This document shows, one piece after another, positions 7,072 to 15,588 of a stretch of DNA of 64,000 bases. The position numbers and the translations under genes were made by a program. Source of the stretch: an uncultured Alistipes sp. (lineage in GTDB: Bacteria; Bacteroidota; Bacteroidia; Bacteroidales; Rikenellaceae). The notes beneath the pieces were generated by a model. That model was not told where the DNA came from. It made no database searches and saw only the letters and a list, made by a program, of their open reading frames with translations. How positions within the stretch are numbered: the first letter of the stretch is position 1; each line of letters starts with the position of its first letter. The stretch covers positions 839,657 through 903,656 of the forward strand of contig NZ_OZ007039.1 in the NCBI RefSeq assembly GCF_963931675.1. The letters are read 5' to 3'.

Positions 7072-8154
7072 TCACTCGGGGAATAATTCCCGATCCAGGT
7101 CGATCCGCGGCACCGGCCTCAGGTAGGACTTCTTATCCATGGCCGTTTTACCCATCAGCAGCAGTACCGACTCCTCGCTGGGCATGGCTCCCCGCATGCG
7201 TGTAACCCGTCGAAAATCCTTCTGCAGACGCTCGATCCAGTTCGTCGTGTAGATCATCGACTGAATCCTTGCCTCGTAATTCAGATAGGTGAAGTAGGCT
7301 TTGTAGGCTGGGTCTTCGCCCCGTCGTCGAAAACTGCGATAATCCTGACCCCATTTCTCACAGAGCGCCTGCCATTGTTCCCAGGCTCTCTCCACCGTAT
7401 AGCTGCGATCCCCCGTACGGAAGACCTGTCGCAGATCCTCGGCCAGCTCGCCCTTGTCGCCGTTGCGCACGCAGCTCAGCAGATTGCGTTTCAGGTGCGT
7501 CGTACAGCGTTGTAGCGGGGTTCCGGGAAAGACCGCACTGATGACATCCTCCAGACCCTTCAGCCCGTCGGCACACACCAGGCCGATCTTCCGAACGCCT
7601 CGTTCCTGCAGCTCTGTGAGCATCTCGCCCCAGCCCAGGGCGCTCTCCGTGGGCTTGTTGAAGATCCCCAGCACTTCACGCCGCTTGTCTTCACGCACAG
7701 CTAGCACCACATAGAAAGCTTCTGTTTCTACGCTCCGCTTGCGGTGGATCTTCATGTGTACGCAATCGATGAAGACGATCGGATAATAAGCCTCCAGAGA
7801 GCGCGTGAGCCATTGCGAAACATCTTCACGAAGGTAGTCCAGCATCCGCGAAATACTCGCCTTGCTGTAGTGCTCGCCATAGATATCCTGGAATACCTCG
7901 CCGACCTGTTCCTGCGTAAGACCTTTCGTATACAGCGTTCCGGCAAGGCGTTCGCATTCATCCTCCTGATGGCGCAGGATCGCCAGAATCCGGGGATGAA
8001 AATTCCCGTAGCGATCTCGAGGTATCCGGAACGTCAGCGTTCGGCCATGACCGTAACTATGCCCCGGGCTGGCGATTTCGGAGCAAAGGCCCCCAGAAAA
8101 CCGATGATTATTTCGGAGTAAAACCACCCAATTATTACAGATGGGTAAAAACAT
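7072..8154 (-). pseudogene. IS256-family (mutator) transposase, N-terminally truncated
   Basis: From about GHSYGHGRT onward the 360-residue frame is a typical Mutator/IS256 transposase. It has FRIPRDRYGNFHP, a first catalytic aspartate in FIDCVHMKI, a second in VCADGLKG, LQRCTTHLKRN, and the glutamate in TTNWIERLQKDFRR. Full-length relatives have roughly 60-80 more residues of authentic N-terminus. Here the first 30 or so residues come from unrelated sequence, including two IS21-type end repeats at 8074-8131. The gene is therefore best read as a 5'-truncated remnant that cannot be assumed functional. One end of the parent IS survives as the 37-bp repeats at its 3' side; the other end is missing. 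Confidence 0.75.
8074..8131 (+). repeat. Remnant of IS21-type multiple end repeats
   Basis: Two copies of a degenerate unit, ATTTCGGAGCAAAGGCCCCC at 8075 and TTTCGGAGTAAAACCACCC near 8111, match the end repeats of the complete IS21-family element at 27571-30151 (TTTTCGGAGCATTGCCACCC). No istA or istB follows. This looks like a stranded end of a related IS that broke the neighbouring IS256 transposase. Confidence 0.65.
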
Positions 8155-8271
8155 AGGAAACCAAATATAACAAAATCGGCTAAATCACACTGATTTATAG
8201 TTAGTTATGAATAAAGTCCGATTTTTGATTAGACCGTTATATTTGCCTAAATTGAGATATTTTCGCGCGCT

Positions 8272-8291
8272 TTTTGTCCCGTTTTTGTCCC
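8272..8291 (+). repeat. Candidate attL direct repeat
   Basis: TTTTGTCCCGTTTTTGTCCC is identical, and in the same orientation, to the copy at 27393-27412. It lies 85 bases upstream of the first integrase, where attachment cores of Bacteroidetes integrative elements usually lie. Confidence 0.6.
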
Positions 8292-8300
8292 TTTTGGATT

Positions 8301-8308
8301 TATCTTTG
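8301..8308 (+). promoter_or_regulatory. Bacteroidetes -7 promoter element before integrase 1
   Basis: TATCTTTG matches the Bacteroidetes sigma-factor -7 consensus TAnnTTTG and lies 68 bases upstream of the integrase start. A well-spaced -33 TTG was not clear. Confidence 0.55.
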
Positions 8309-8376
8309 CGAAGTGCATAAGTGACTGATAAACAATATAGTAACAAATCCAAGAATCGGATAATACAGAAAATAAA

Positions 8377-9540
8377 ATGGGACGAAAGAAGAAAGAAATC
8401 AAAATGAAAGAGCCTGTCCGCATACGCGAGAAGAGGCTCAACGACGGCAATGTAAGTCTGTATCTCGACATGTATTACATGGGTGCAAGGAAAAAGGAGG
8501 GGCTGAAGCTCTACCTCGTTCCGGAAGTGAACGCTGCCGCCAAATTACAGAACCGGAATACGCTCAAGCTTGCCGAGCAAATCAAGGCGGAGCGTATTCT
8601 CGACATTCAGCAACATGGACTTGTAAATTGGGAGAGCGTGAAAAAGGGGCGGATGACGCTTGCCACATGGGTGGAGAAGTACACGAAAGATGAGAACGGC
8701 CTTACTCCTGCAAGCATGAGGTCGAAACGGAACGCGCAGGCAAGGGTGGAACAATACCTATTATATATAGGGAAGCCCAATCTTGCATTGAAAGAGGTGG
8801 ACAAGGATTTCTGTAAGGGCTTCATCGCCTTCTTAAAGACCTGTACGTTCAATAACGGGAAAAAGACATTGGGCAGCACCACCTGCCGTATCTTCATGAA
8901 TCGTTTAGCTGCCGCCTTGAACATGGCTGTCCGTGAGGGGCTGATTGACAACAACCCGTTCAAGCTGTTGGACGCAAAGGAGAAACCGCAAAAGAAAAGC
9001 GCCATGCGCGAGTTTCTGACCATAGAGGAACTGCGGACGCTGATTGCCACGCCGTGCCGCTATGAGATTGTAAAAAAGGCTTTCCTGTTTTCTTGTTTTA
9101 CAGGCTTGCGGTACAGCGACATGATGGCATTGAAGTGGAACGAGATACACAAGGCGGCTGACGGTAAGACGCTCTACATCGAGCATGAGCAGGTAAAGAC
9201 CAAGAACATGGTGACGATACCGCTTTCCAACGAGGCCTTGAAATGGATGCCAAGAAAGTCGAAAGGGGACGAAAGAGTGTTCCACCAACTCCGTATCACC
9301 TCTACCACGGTTGAAGTGGTGTTGGGCGAATGGATGCAGGAGGCCGGAATACAGAAGCACATCACCTATCATTGCTCACGGCATACGGCGGCAACCCTGT
9401 TGCTAACCCTCGGCGCAGACCTCTATACAGTGAGCAAGATTCTCGGACACCGGAGCATAAGGATGACGGAAGTCTATGCCAAGATAGTGGACAAAAAGAA
9501 AATCGAGACGATGAACCTCGTGAACAATATGTTTGTATAA
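8377..9540 (+). CDS. Tyrosine-type site-specific integrase 1
   Basis: A 387-residue tyrosine recombinase of the Bacteroidetes mobile-element type. The N-terminal arm-binding domain (about 12-90) contains GNVSLYLDMYY-like strands, followed by a SAM-like core-binding domain (about 105-200). The catalytic domain has the first arginine in FTGLRYSDMMALKW, HCSRHTAATLLL carrying the H-x-x-R box, LGHRS and the nucleophile tyrosine in MTEVYAKI. It is probably responsible for excision and integration of the element. It lies next to the left candidate attachment repeat. The stop is 25 bases before integrase 2, a sister gene. Confidence 0.9.
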   Translation: MGRKKKEIKMKEPVRIREKRLNDGNVSLYLDMYYMGARKKEGLKLYLVPEVNAAAKLQNRNTLKLAEQIKAERILDIQQHGLVNWESVKKGRMTLATWVEKYTKDENGLTPASMRSKRNAQARVEQYLLYIGKPNLALKEVDKDFCKGFIAFLKTCTFNNGKKTLGSTTCRIFMNRLAAALNMAVREGLIDNNPFKLLDAKEKPQKKSAMREFLTIEELRTLIATPCRYEIVKKAFLFSCFTGLRYSDMMALKWNEIHKAADGKTLYIEHEQVKTKNMVTIPLSNEALKWMPRKSKGDERVFHQLRITSTTVEVVLGEWMQEAGIQKHITYHCSRHTAATLLLTLGADLYTVSKILGHRSIRMTEVYAKIVDKKKIETMNLVNNMFV

Positions 9541-9565
9541 CTTAAAAATAAAAAGGAAGAATTTT

Positions 9566-10723
9566 ATGAAAGTAGAAATCAAAGCAAGAATGTTGACAGC
9601 CGGAAACCGTAGCCTTTATTTGGAGTATTACGAAACCGGCTTCCGCAAGAGGGAGAACCTGCACCTGTACCTTATCCCCGATGACGCTCCCAATGCAAGA
9701 AAACTCAACGAACAAACCTTGCGAAAGGCACAGGAGATACAGGCACAGCGCATCCTTACACCTCCGTCTTTCGAGAAGAAGGAAAAGAGGGAAGAAAACG
9801 AACAGAACAAGACCATGACTTGGCTTGGGTGGTGCGATGACTATGTGCGTTGTGCCATGACAGATGGAAACTGTAAAAAAATGATACAACATAAGGATGT
9901 TGTGCGCAGGCGGATTGAAGCCTATTTGAAACGTGCAAAGAAAACGGATGTCTTGCTGAAAGATGTGGACAGGGATTTGGTAAGCGGCCTGTTCGGGTAT
10001 ATGCGAAGTTATCGTAACCGTAAGCAAATAAGGACGAATGGCGGCAGGCTGGCCGCTTATACCCTCGTGCTGTTCGAAGAGACAGTAAAGGCCATTTTCA
10101 ACAAGGCGGTGCGTGACGGTCTGATTGCGTACAACCCTATTCAAGACTTATCCAAAGAAGAACGCTTTCATGCGCCGGACAAGCACCGTGAATACCTGAC
10201 GGCTGACGAACTGAAACGTTTTCTCTCGGTAGAACCGCAAACCTTTATGGAAGAAGTCGTGCAAAGGGCTTTCGGCTTTTCCTGCATGACGGGGCTTCGG
10301 CTCGGTGATATGCAACGGTTGCGCTGGAGCGACATCAAGGACGTAAACGGCGTGCTGATGGTTTCCCTTATCCAACACAAGACCAAGAGGCCTGTCGCCG
10401 TGCCGCTTAACGCTTTAGCCATCTCGCTACTTCCTCCAAGACCTGAGGATGGCAAGGATGGTATTATTTTCCCGTTGGTGAAGAAACCAGATAACGTGGC
10501 AAAGTACGTGCGCCGCATAAAGAACAAGGCAGGGATAGAAAAAGACTTCACTTACCACAGCAGCCGTCATTCGGCGGCAACACTGGCGATAACGGCAGGA
10601 GCAGAGCTATACTCTGTCAGCAAGATTTTGGGTCATGGCAGCATCGCATCCACGCAAGTTTACGCAAAGGTAAATATGGAGAAAAAGGTTGAAGCGATGA
10701 ACCTGACAAACGGTGTGTTCTAA
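9566..10723 (+). CDS. Tyrosine-type site-specific integrase 2
   Basis: A 385-residue recombinase related to integrase 1, with the same arm, core and catalytic layout: MTGLRLGDMQRLRW, HSSRHSAATLAI, LGHGS and tyrosine in STQVYAKV. The ATG at 9566 is preceded by AAGGAAGA, a good ribosome-binding site, and is preferred to an upstream in-frame start overlapping integrase 1. Tandem integrase pairs occur on several Bacteroidetes elements, and both proteins may be needed for recombination. Two hairpins follow the stop and close this operon. Confidence 0.9.
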   Translation: MKVEIKARMLTAGNRSLYLEYYETGFRKRENLHLYLIPDDAPNARKLNEQTLRKAQEIQAQRILTPPSFEKKEKREENEQNKTMTWLGWCDDYVRCAMTDGNCKKMIQHKDVVRRRIEAYLKRAKKTDVLLKDVDRDLVSGLFGYMRSYRNRKQIRTNGGRLAAYTLVLFEETVKAIFNKAVRDGLIAYNPIQDLSKEERFHAPDKHREYLTADELKRFLSVEPQTFMEEVVQRAFGFSCMTGLRLGDMQRLRWSDIKDVNGVLMVSLIQHKTKRPVAVPLNALAISLLPPRPEDGKDGIIFPLVKKPDNVAKYVRRIKNKAGIEKDFTYHSSRHSAATLAITAGAELYSVSKILGHGSIASTQVYAKVNMEKKVEAMNLTNGVF

Positions 10724-10735
10724 CTTGAATGATAG

Positions 10736-10817
10736 TTCAAACAAGGGGTGTTGAAATGACATCCCCCTATGTTTGAAGTGGAAGTTGTTTAGGGGGCGCT
10801 AAATCAACGCCCCCCTA
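10736..10817 (+). terminator. Double hairpin terminator after the integrases
   Basis: The first hairpin pairs TTCAAACA (10736-10743) with TGTTTGAA (10770-10777), extended by G and C runs. The second pairs TAGGGGGCG (10790-10798) with CGCCCCCCTA (10808-10817), with one bulge. Together they separate the integrase unit from the restriction operon. Confidence 0.65.
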
Positions 10818-10860
10818 TAATTATTCAAATTTATGGAGAAGAAAAACATTTTTGCAAAAA

Positions 10861-10905
10861 CACAACTCGTTGGTTGTGCTTTCTTGAATATTTGTATTAC
10901 CTTTG
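10861..10905 (+). promoter_or_regulatory. Promoter with overlapping inverted repeat before RM operon
   Basis: TACCTTTG at 10898-10905 fits the -7 consensus. The upstream GTTG ending at 10876 lies about 21 bp away, the right distance for a -33 element. It forms half of the inverted repeat CACAAC (10861-10866) / GTTGTG (10873-10878). A repressor on this site would block the promoter; the adjacent Cro/CI-type gene is the obvious candidate. Confidence 0.55.
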
Positions 10906-10933
10906 CATTCAGACAAGATAAGGTAATCTTTCA

Positions 10934-11233
10934 ATGAATACAACGACAGATAAAATGCCTTGTATGGCTTTGGAAGCTGTAAGGCAGGAAACTGATGTGA
11001 AACAGGATAAAAAGGATTGGGCGGAATATTCGCAGTTGATTGCCACCGCCATGTCAAAACGGATGACGGAACTCGGTTTGACGCAACAGATGCTTGCCGA
11101 AAAGATGAACTGCACCCAGCAATACATATCCAAAGTGCTGAAAGGCAAAAAGAATATGTCGTTGGAAACCATCTGTAAGATAGAAAACGCATTGGGCATT
11201 GAGATTATCAGAAGTCTGAACGATAATAAGTAA
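10934..11233 (+). CDS. XRE/Cro-CI family transcriptional regulator
   Basis: A 99-residue protein with a helix-turn-helix at about residues 48-73 (LTQQMLAEKMNCTQQYISKV) inside a standard Cro/CI fold. The N-terminal 30 residues are polar and probably flexible. It is the first gene of the restriction operon, 22 bases before hsdR, and follows a promoter that overlaps an inverted repeat. By position it may act as a control protein that times restriction expression after entry into a new host, or simply autoregulate. This role is inference. Confidence 0.85.
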   Translation: MNTTTDKMPCMALEAVRQETDVKQDKKDWAEYSQLIATAMSKRMTELGLTQQMLAEKMNCTQQYISKVLKGKKNMSLETICKIENALGIEIIRSLNDNK

Positions 11234-11255
11234 CACAAAAAGGCAGAACAGGAAT

Positions 11256-14081
11256 ATGTCTATACAAAGTGAAGCGGCATTGGAAGCCGGACTTATCGCC
11301 ACGCTCCAGCAAATGGACTATGAATATGTCCAGATTGCCGAGGAAGAGAATCTTCAAGCCAATTTCAAGCGGCAGTTGGAGATACACAACCATAAGCGGT
11401 TGGCAGAGCATGGCCGTACCGAATTTACGGATGAGGAATTTGACAAGATACTCATCTACCTTGAAGGAGGCACCCGCTTTGAAAAAGCGAAGAAGCTCCG
11501 CGACCTTTATCCGCTTGACACGGCGGACGGTAAACGCATCTGGGTGGAGTTCCTTAACCGCCAACAGTGGTGTCAGAACGAATTTCAGGTTTCCAACCAA
11601 ATTACGGTGGAAGGACGTAAGAAATGCCGTTATGATGTGACCATTCTTATAAACGGTCTGCCTTTGGTACAGATTGAATTGAAACGCCGGGGCGTAGAGT
11701 TAAGGGTAGCATACGACCAAATCCAACGTTATCACAAAACTTCTTATCATGGTTTGTTTGACTATATCCAACTGTTTGTTATTTCCAACGGTGTCAACAC
11801 ACGCTATTTCGCCAACAATCCCAACGGTGGTTATAAGTTCACGTTCAACTGGACGGATGCGGCCAATGTGCCGTTCAATGAATTGGATAAGTTCGCAGCC
11901 GCATTTTTAGAGAAATGTACGCTCGGCAAAATCATAGGCAAATACATTGTGCTGCATGAGGGTGACAAGTGCCTGATGGTGCTTCGTCCGTACCAATTCT
12001 ATGCCGTGGAGAAAATTTTGGATAAGGTAAAGAACTCCAACGACAACGGCTATATATGGCATACAACAGGAGCCGGAAAGACATTGACTTCATTCAAGGC
12101 GGCACAGCTTGTTGCGGAGTTGGATGATGTGGATAAGGTGATGTTCGTGGTTGACCGCCACGACCTTGACACCCAAACCCAATCGGAATATGAAGCCTTT
12201 GAACCGGGTGCAGTGGATGGCACGGACAATACGGACGAATTGGTGAAACGCTTGCACAGCAACTCCAAGATAATTATCACCACCATACAAAAGCTCAATG
12301 CCGCAGTCAGCAAGACATGGTACAGCAACAAAATTGAAGCCATACGCCACTCACGTATCGTGATGATATTCGATGAGTGCCACAGAAGTCACTTCGGGGA
12401 AAGTCACAAGCGGATAATGAAGTTCTTTGACAACGCCCAAGTGTTCGGCTTCACTGGTACTCCCATCTTCACGGAAAATGCCGTTGACGGGCATACCACC
12501 AAAGAGATATTCGGTAACTGCCTACACCAATACCTTATCAAGGATGCCATAGCCGATGAAAATGTTTTGGGCTTCCTTGTGGAGTATTATCACGGAAGCG
12601 AAGAAGTGGAAAAGGGCAATGCCAACCGCATGGAGGAGATAGCCAAATTCATCCTTAATAATTTCAATAAGTCAACCTTTGACGGTGAATTTGATGCGTT
12701 GTTTGCCGTGCAGTCCGTACCGATGCTTATCCGTTATTATAAGATATTCAAGTCCTTGAAGCCGAAAATCCGTATCGGTGCAGTGTTTACATACGCTGCC
12801 AACAGCAGCCAGGACGATGAACAGACGGGGATGAATACGGGGCAGTATGTCAGCGAGAGCACAGGCGAGGCGGACGAATTGCAAGCTATCATGGATGACT
12901 ACAATGAAATGTTCGGCACAGCGTTCACGACCGAGAATTTCCGTGCTTACTATGATGACATCAACCTGCGCATGAAAAAGAAGAAAGCGGACATGAAGCC
13001 GCTTGACCTCTGCCTTGTCGTGGGTATGTTCCTTACGGGTTTTGACAGCAAGAAACTCAACACGCTCTATGTGGATAAGAATTTGGAGTATCACGGATTG
13101 CTGCAAGCATTCAGCCGAACCAACCGTGTACTGAATGAGAAAAAACGTTTCGGGAAGATTATATGTTTCCGTGATTTGAAAAACAATGTAGATACGGCCA
13201 TCAGGCTTTTCAGTAACTCCAACAATCCCGAAGAAATAGTACGACCTCCGTTTGAGGACGTGAAAAAGGAATACCAGCAGTTGGCAACTGACTTCTTGCA
13301 GAAATACCCCGAGCCAAGCAGCATAGACCTGTTGCAGAGTGAAAAGGACAAGAAAGACTTTGTACTGGCTTTCCGCGACATCATCCGCAAGCACGCCGAG
13401 ATTCAGATATACGAGGACTACAGCGATGATGCGGACGACCTCGGCATGACCGAACAGCAGTTCATGGACTTCCGAAGCAAGTACCTTGACATTCACGATA
13501 CGTTTGTTCCATCGGATATACCTTCACCCTCTCCAAACGGCGGCGATGAAACGCCAAGCGATGAACGGTTGGAAGATGTGGATTTCTGCCTTGAACTCCT
13601 GCACAGCGACATTATCAATGTGGCGTATATCCTCGAACTGATTGCCAATCTTGACCCGTACAGCACGGACTATGCAGAGAGGCGCAAGAACATCATTGAC
13701 ACGATGATAAAGGATGCCGAAATGCGTAACAAGGCGAAACTCATTGACGGTTTCATTCAAAAGAACGTGGACGAGGATAAGGAGAACTTCATGATGCAGC
13801 GGCAAAAGGCGGACGGTACAAGTGAACTGGAAGAACGATTGAATAACTATATCACGACCGAGCGCGAAAAGGCCGTGAACTCTTTGGCACAGGACGAGGG
13901 ACTTTCTTCTGATGTACTCGACCATTACTTGAAAGAATATGACTACCTGCAAAAAGAGCAGCCGGAAATCATACAAAAGGCTCTCAAAGAGAAGCACCTC
14001 GGACTGATTAAGACACGAAAGGCTTTGACAAGGATAATGGATAGGTTGCGCAGTATTATCAGAACTTTTAGTTGGGATTAA
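11256..14081 (+). CDS. hsdR: Type I restriction enzyme R subunit (endonuclease and translocase)
   Basis: A 941-residue HsdR. The N-terminal nuclease domain contains the PD-(D/E)xK motif as QIELKRRG at about 139-146. Superfamily 2 motor motifs follow: Walker A TTGAGKT at about 270-276, DECHR (DEAH box) at about 372-376, FTGTP near 399-403 and the arginine-finger region SRTNRV near 619-624. HsdR pumps DNA with ATP and cuts unmethylated DNA at a distance, in complex with HsdM and HsdS. It is the second gene of the operon, before a GIY-YIG-like gene that starts 3 bases after its stop. Confidence 0.95.
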   Translation: MSIQSEAALEAGLIATLQQMDYEYVQIAEEENLQANFKRQLEIHNHKRLAEHGRTEFTDEEFDKILIYLEGGTRFEKAKKLRDLYPLDTADGKRIWVEFLNRQQWCQNEFQVSNQITVEGRKKCRYDVTILINGLPLVQIELKRRGVELRVAYDQIQRYHKTSYHGLFDYIQLFVISNGVNTRYFANNPNGGYKFTFNWTDAANVPFNELDKFAAAFLEKCTLGKIIGKYIVLHEGDKCLMVLRPYQFYAVEKILDKVKNSNDNGYIWHTTGAGKTLTSFKAAQLVAELDDVDKVMFVVDRHDLDTQTQSEYEAFEPGAVDGTDNTDELVKRLHSNSKIIITTIQKLNAAVSKTWYSNKIEAIRHSRIVMIFDECHRSHFGESHKRIMKFFDNAQVFGFTGTPIFTENAVDGHTTKEIFGNCLHQYLIKDAIADENVLGFLVEYYHGSEEVEKGNANRMEEIAKFILNNFNKSTFDGEFDALFAVQSVPMLIRYYKIFKSLKPKIRIGAVFTYAANSSQDDEQTGMNTGQYVSESTGEADELQAIMDDYNEMFGTAFTTENFRAYYDDINLRMKKKKADMKPLDLCLVVGMFLTGFDSKKLNTLYVDKNLEYHGLLQAFSRTNRVLNEKKRFGKIICFRDLKNNVDTAIRLFSNSNNPEEIVRPPFEDVKKEYQQLATDFLQKYPEPSSIDLLQSEKDKKDFVLAFRDIIRKHAEIQIYEDYSDDADDLGMTEQQFMDFRSKYLDIHDTFVPSDIPSPSPNGGDETPSDERLEDVDFCLELLHSDIINVAYILELIANLDPYSTDYAERRKNIIDTMIKDAEMRNKAKLIDGFIQKNVDEDKENFMMQRQKADGTSELEERLNNYITTEREKAVNSLAQDEGLSSDVLDHYLKEYDYLQKEQPEIIQKALKEKHLGLIKTRKALTRIMDRLRSIIRTFSWD

Positions 14082-14084
14082 ATT

Positions 14085-14627
14085 ATGGACGAAAATGTTT
14101 TTCTTGTAAAGTGGTATGGCCCATTTGCTACTTCAGAGGAAGAAAGATTATGGGAAAAAGAACAATCATTCAAGTGCTCTTTATATTTACTACATGGCAA
14201 ATTAAAATACGCAAAGTCACGTGAAGTCTATTATTGCGGGGAATCCACACGGAACGTATATAAAAGACTTTGTGATAAAGGGCACCATATCGCCGAGATA
14301 AAAGAGCGTTTGAACTCAATTTATGTAGGTCGTATATCCAACATCAAACATCCTACAAGAAGCCAAATAATGTTAGTAGAAAAGACTATTACAGCATATT
14401 TGGCTGAAGAGCTTGGAGAGCAGAATCTACTTAATGCAACAAATTTCTATTATTCAAGCCAAAATGTATATGTAATTAACGAGTGGTGGAAAATAGATGG
14501 TGTATCCATGTGGGCACGTCAACCCATAAATGCACCATCCCATATTGTGCCAGATGTAATATGCTCTCATTGTACGGAGAACAAAGATATAGAGCTGTAT
14601 GGTTGTAAGAAAATGAAACGGTTGTAA
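14085..14627 (+). CDS. GIY-YIG nuclease-like protein in RM operon
   Basis: A 180-residue protein that I read as a divergent GIY-YIG domain. LYLLHG (33-38) and VYYCGEST (48-55) stand for the two beta strands of the signature. KRL at 60-62 holds the conserved basic position, E99 in MLVEKTI is the expected metal ligand, and N117 in LLNATN the late conserved asparagine. It has no recognisable DNA-binding extension. It lies between hsdR and the DUF4268 gene with short spacers, so it is co-expressed with the restriction system. It could be an auxiliary nuclease, or a degenerate domain with a binding role. Confidence 0.6.
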   Translation: MDENVFLVKWYGPFATSEEERLWEKEQSFKCSLYLLHGKLKYAKSREVYYCGESTRNVYKRLCDKGHHIAEIKERLNSIYVGRISNIKHPTRSQIMLVEKTITAYLAEELGEQNLLNATNFYYSSQNVYVINEWWKIDGVSMWARQPINAPSHIVPDVICSHCTENKDIELYGCKKMKRL

Positions 14628-14644
14628 CCAATAAAATCTCAACA

Positions 14645-15586
14645 ATGAAGTTAGGCAAATTAGAACAAGTAACAGACCTCCGCTCTGTTTGGAAGCACGA
14701 AGCTAAGGATTTCACTCCTTGGCTGGCCAAAGAAGAAAATTTAGAGATTCTTAGTGAAGCGGTGGGCATAGATATAGTTGTCGAAGAACAGGAATCCAAT
14801 GTAGGCGATTTTAGTGTTGACCTGTACGCTACAGAGGAAGGGACAGGGCGGCGAATTATCATAGAGAACCAACTGGAAGAAACTAATCACGACCATTTGG
14901 GTAAGATTATTACGTATGCTTCGGGTAAAGATGCGGAGGTGATTATTTGGATTGTCAAGAAAGCACGTGACGAGCATAAACAAGCCATAGAATGGCTGAA
15001 TCAACATACAGATGACAAATTTGAGTTTTTCCTAATAGAGATTGAATTATGGAAAATCAACGATTCTGAACCAGCTCCTAAGTTCAATATCGTAGAACGC
15101 CCCAATAATTGGGCAAAGGCTATGAAAAAGACTGCTGGACTTTCGGAAACTGAAAGTCTGCAACTCGCTTTTTGGGAACAATTCAACAATGAAGCTCCCA
15201 AATATTCTGCTTTTATGAAGAATTTCAAATTACGAAAGCCGCAAGCTCAACATTGGTATGACCTTGGGATGGGGTCATCCGCATATCATCTTTGCATGAC
15301 ATTGAATACTAAAAATAACAGTCTATCTGCAGGATTGTATGTTCACGAAGACAAAGAAATTATTGCAAAATTCAAGGCTAATGAAGAACTTGTCACCAAG
15401 ATTTTAGGTATATCAGACCAAAATGAAATCGAATGGCGTTTGAATGATAACAAAAAGTCAAGTCGTTTCTTAGTCCTTCATTCTATGGGAGATATGAATG
15501 ACAAAGATAATTGGAATAGAGGCTGTGCATGGCTTTGTGACATGTGCATAAGAATAAAACAAGTAGTTAAAGAGATACTAAAATAG
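14645..15586 (+). CDS. DUF4268 protein with PD-(D/E)xK nuclease-like fold
   Basis: A 313-residue protein. The N-terminal half matches the nuclease-like part of DUF4268 proteins: VGDFSVDLYAT supplies an aspartate near residue 59, RRIIIENQLEETNHDHLG supplies E74 and Q76, and GKIITYASG follows. This is the D...ExQ arrangement of very-short-patch-repair-like and other PD-(D/E)xK folds. The C-terminal half (about 150-313) is the DUF4268 region, of unknown function. Such genes are often embedded in type I operons. It ends 2 bases before hsdM. A restriction-assisting or anti-phage nuclease role is inferred. Confidence 0.75.
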   Translation: MKLGKLEQVTDLRSVWKHEAKDFTPWLAKEENLEILSEAVGIDIVVEEQESNVGDFSVDLYATEEGTGRRIIIENQLEETNHDHLGKIITYASGKDAEVIIWIVKKARDEHKQAIEWLNQHTDDKFEFFLIEIELWKINDSEPAPKFNIVERPNNWAKAMKKTAGLSETESLQLAFWEQFNNEAPKYSAFMKNFKLRKPQAQHWYDLGMGSSAYHLCMTLNTKNNSLSAGLYVHEDKEIIAKFKANEELVTKILGISDQNEIEWRLNDNKKSSRFLVLHSMGDMNDKDNWNRGCAWLCDMCIRIKQVVKEILK

Positions 15587-15588
15587 AT

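Larger units (their letters stand above)
8155..8376. other. Left junction region of the mobilizable element
   Basis: AT-rich non-coding DNA. It holds an inverted repeat (8172-8179 with 8218-8225, AAAATCGG/CCGATTTT), the left copy of a 20-bp direct repeat at 8272-8291 and a -7 promoter element at 8301-8308. The inverted repeat could be an integrase arm site; that is inference. Confidence 0.55.
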
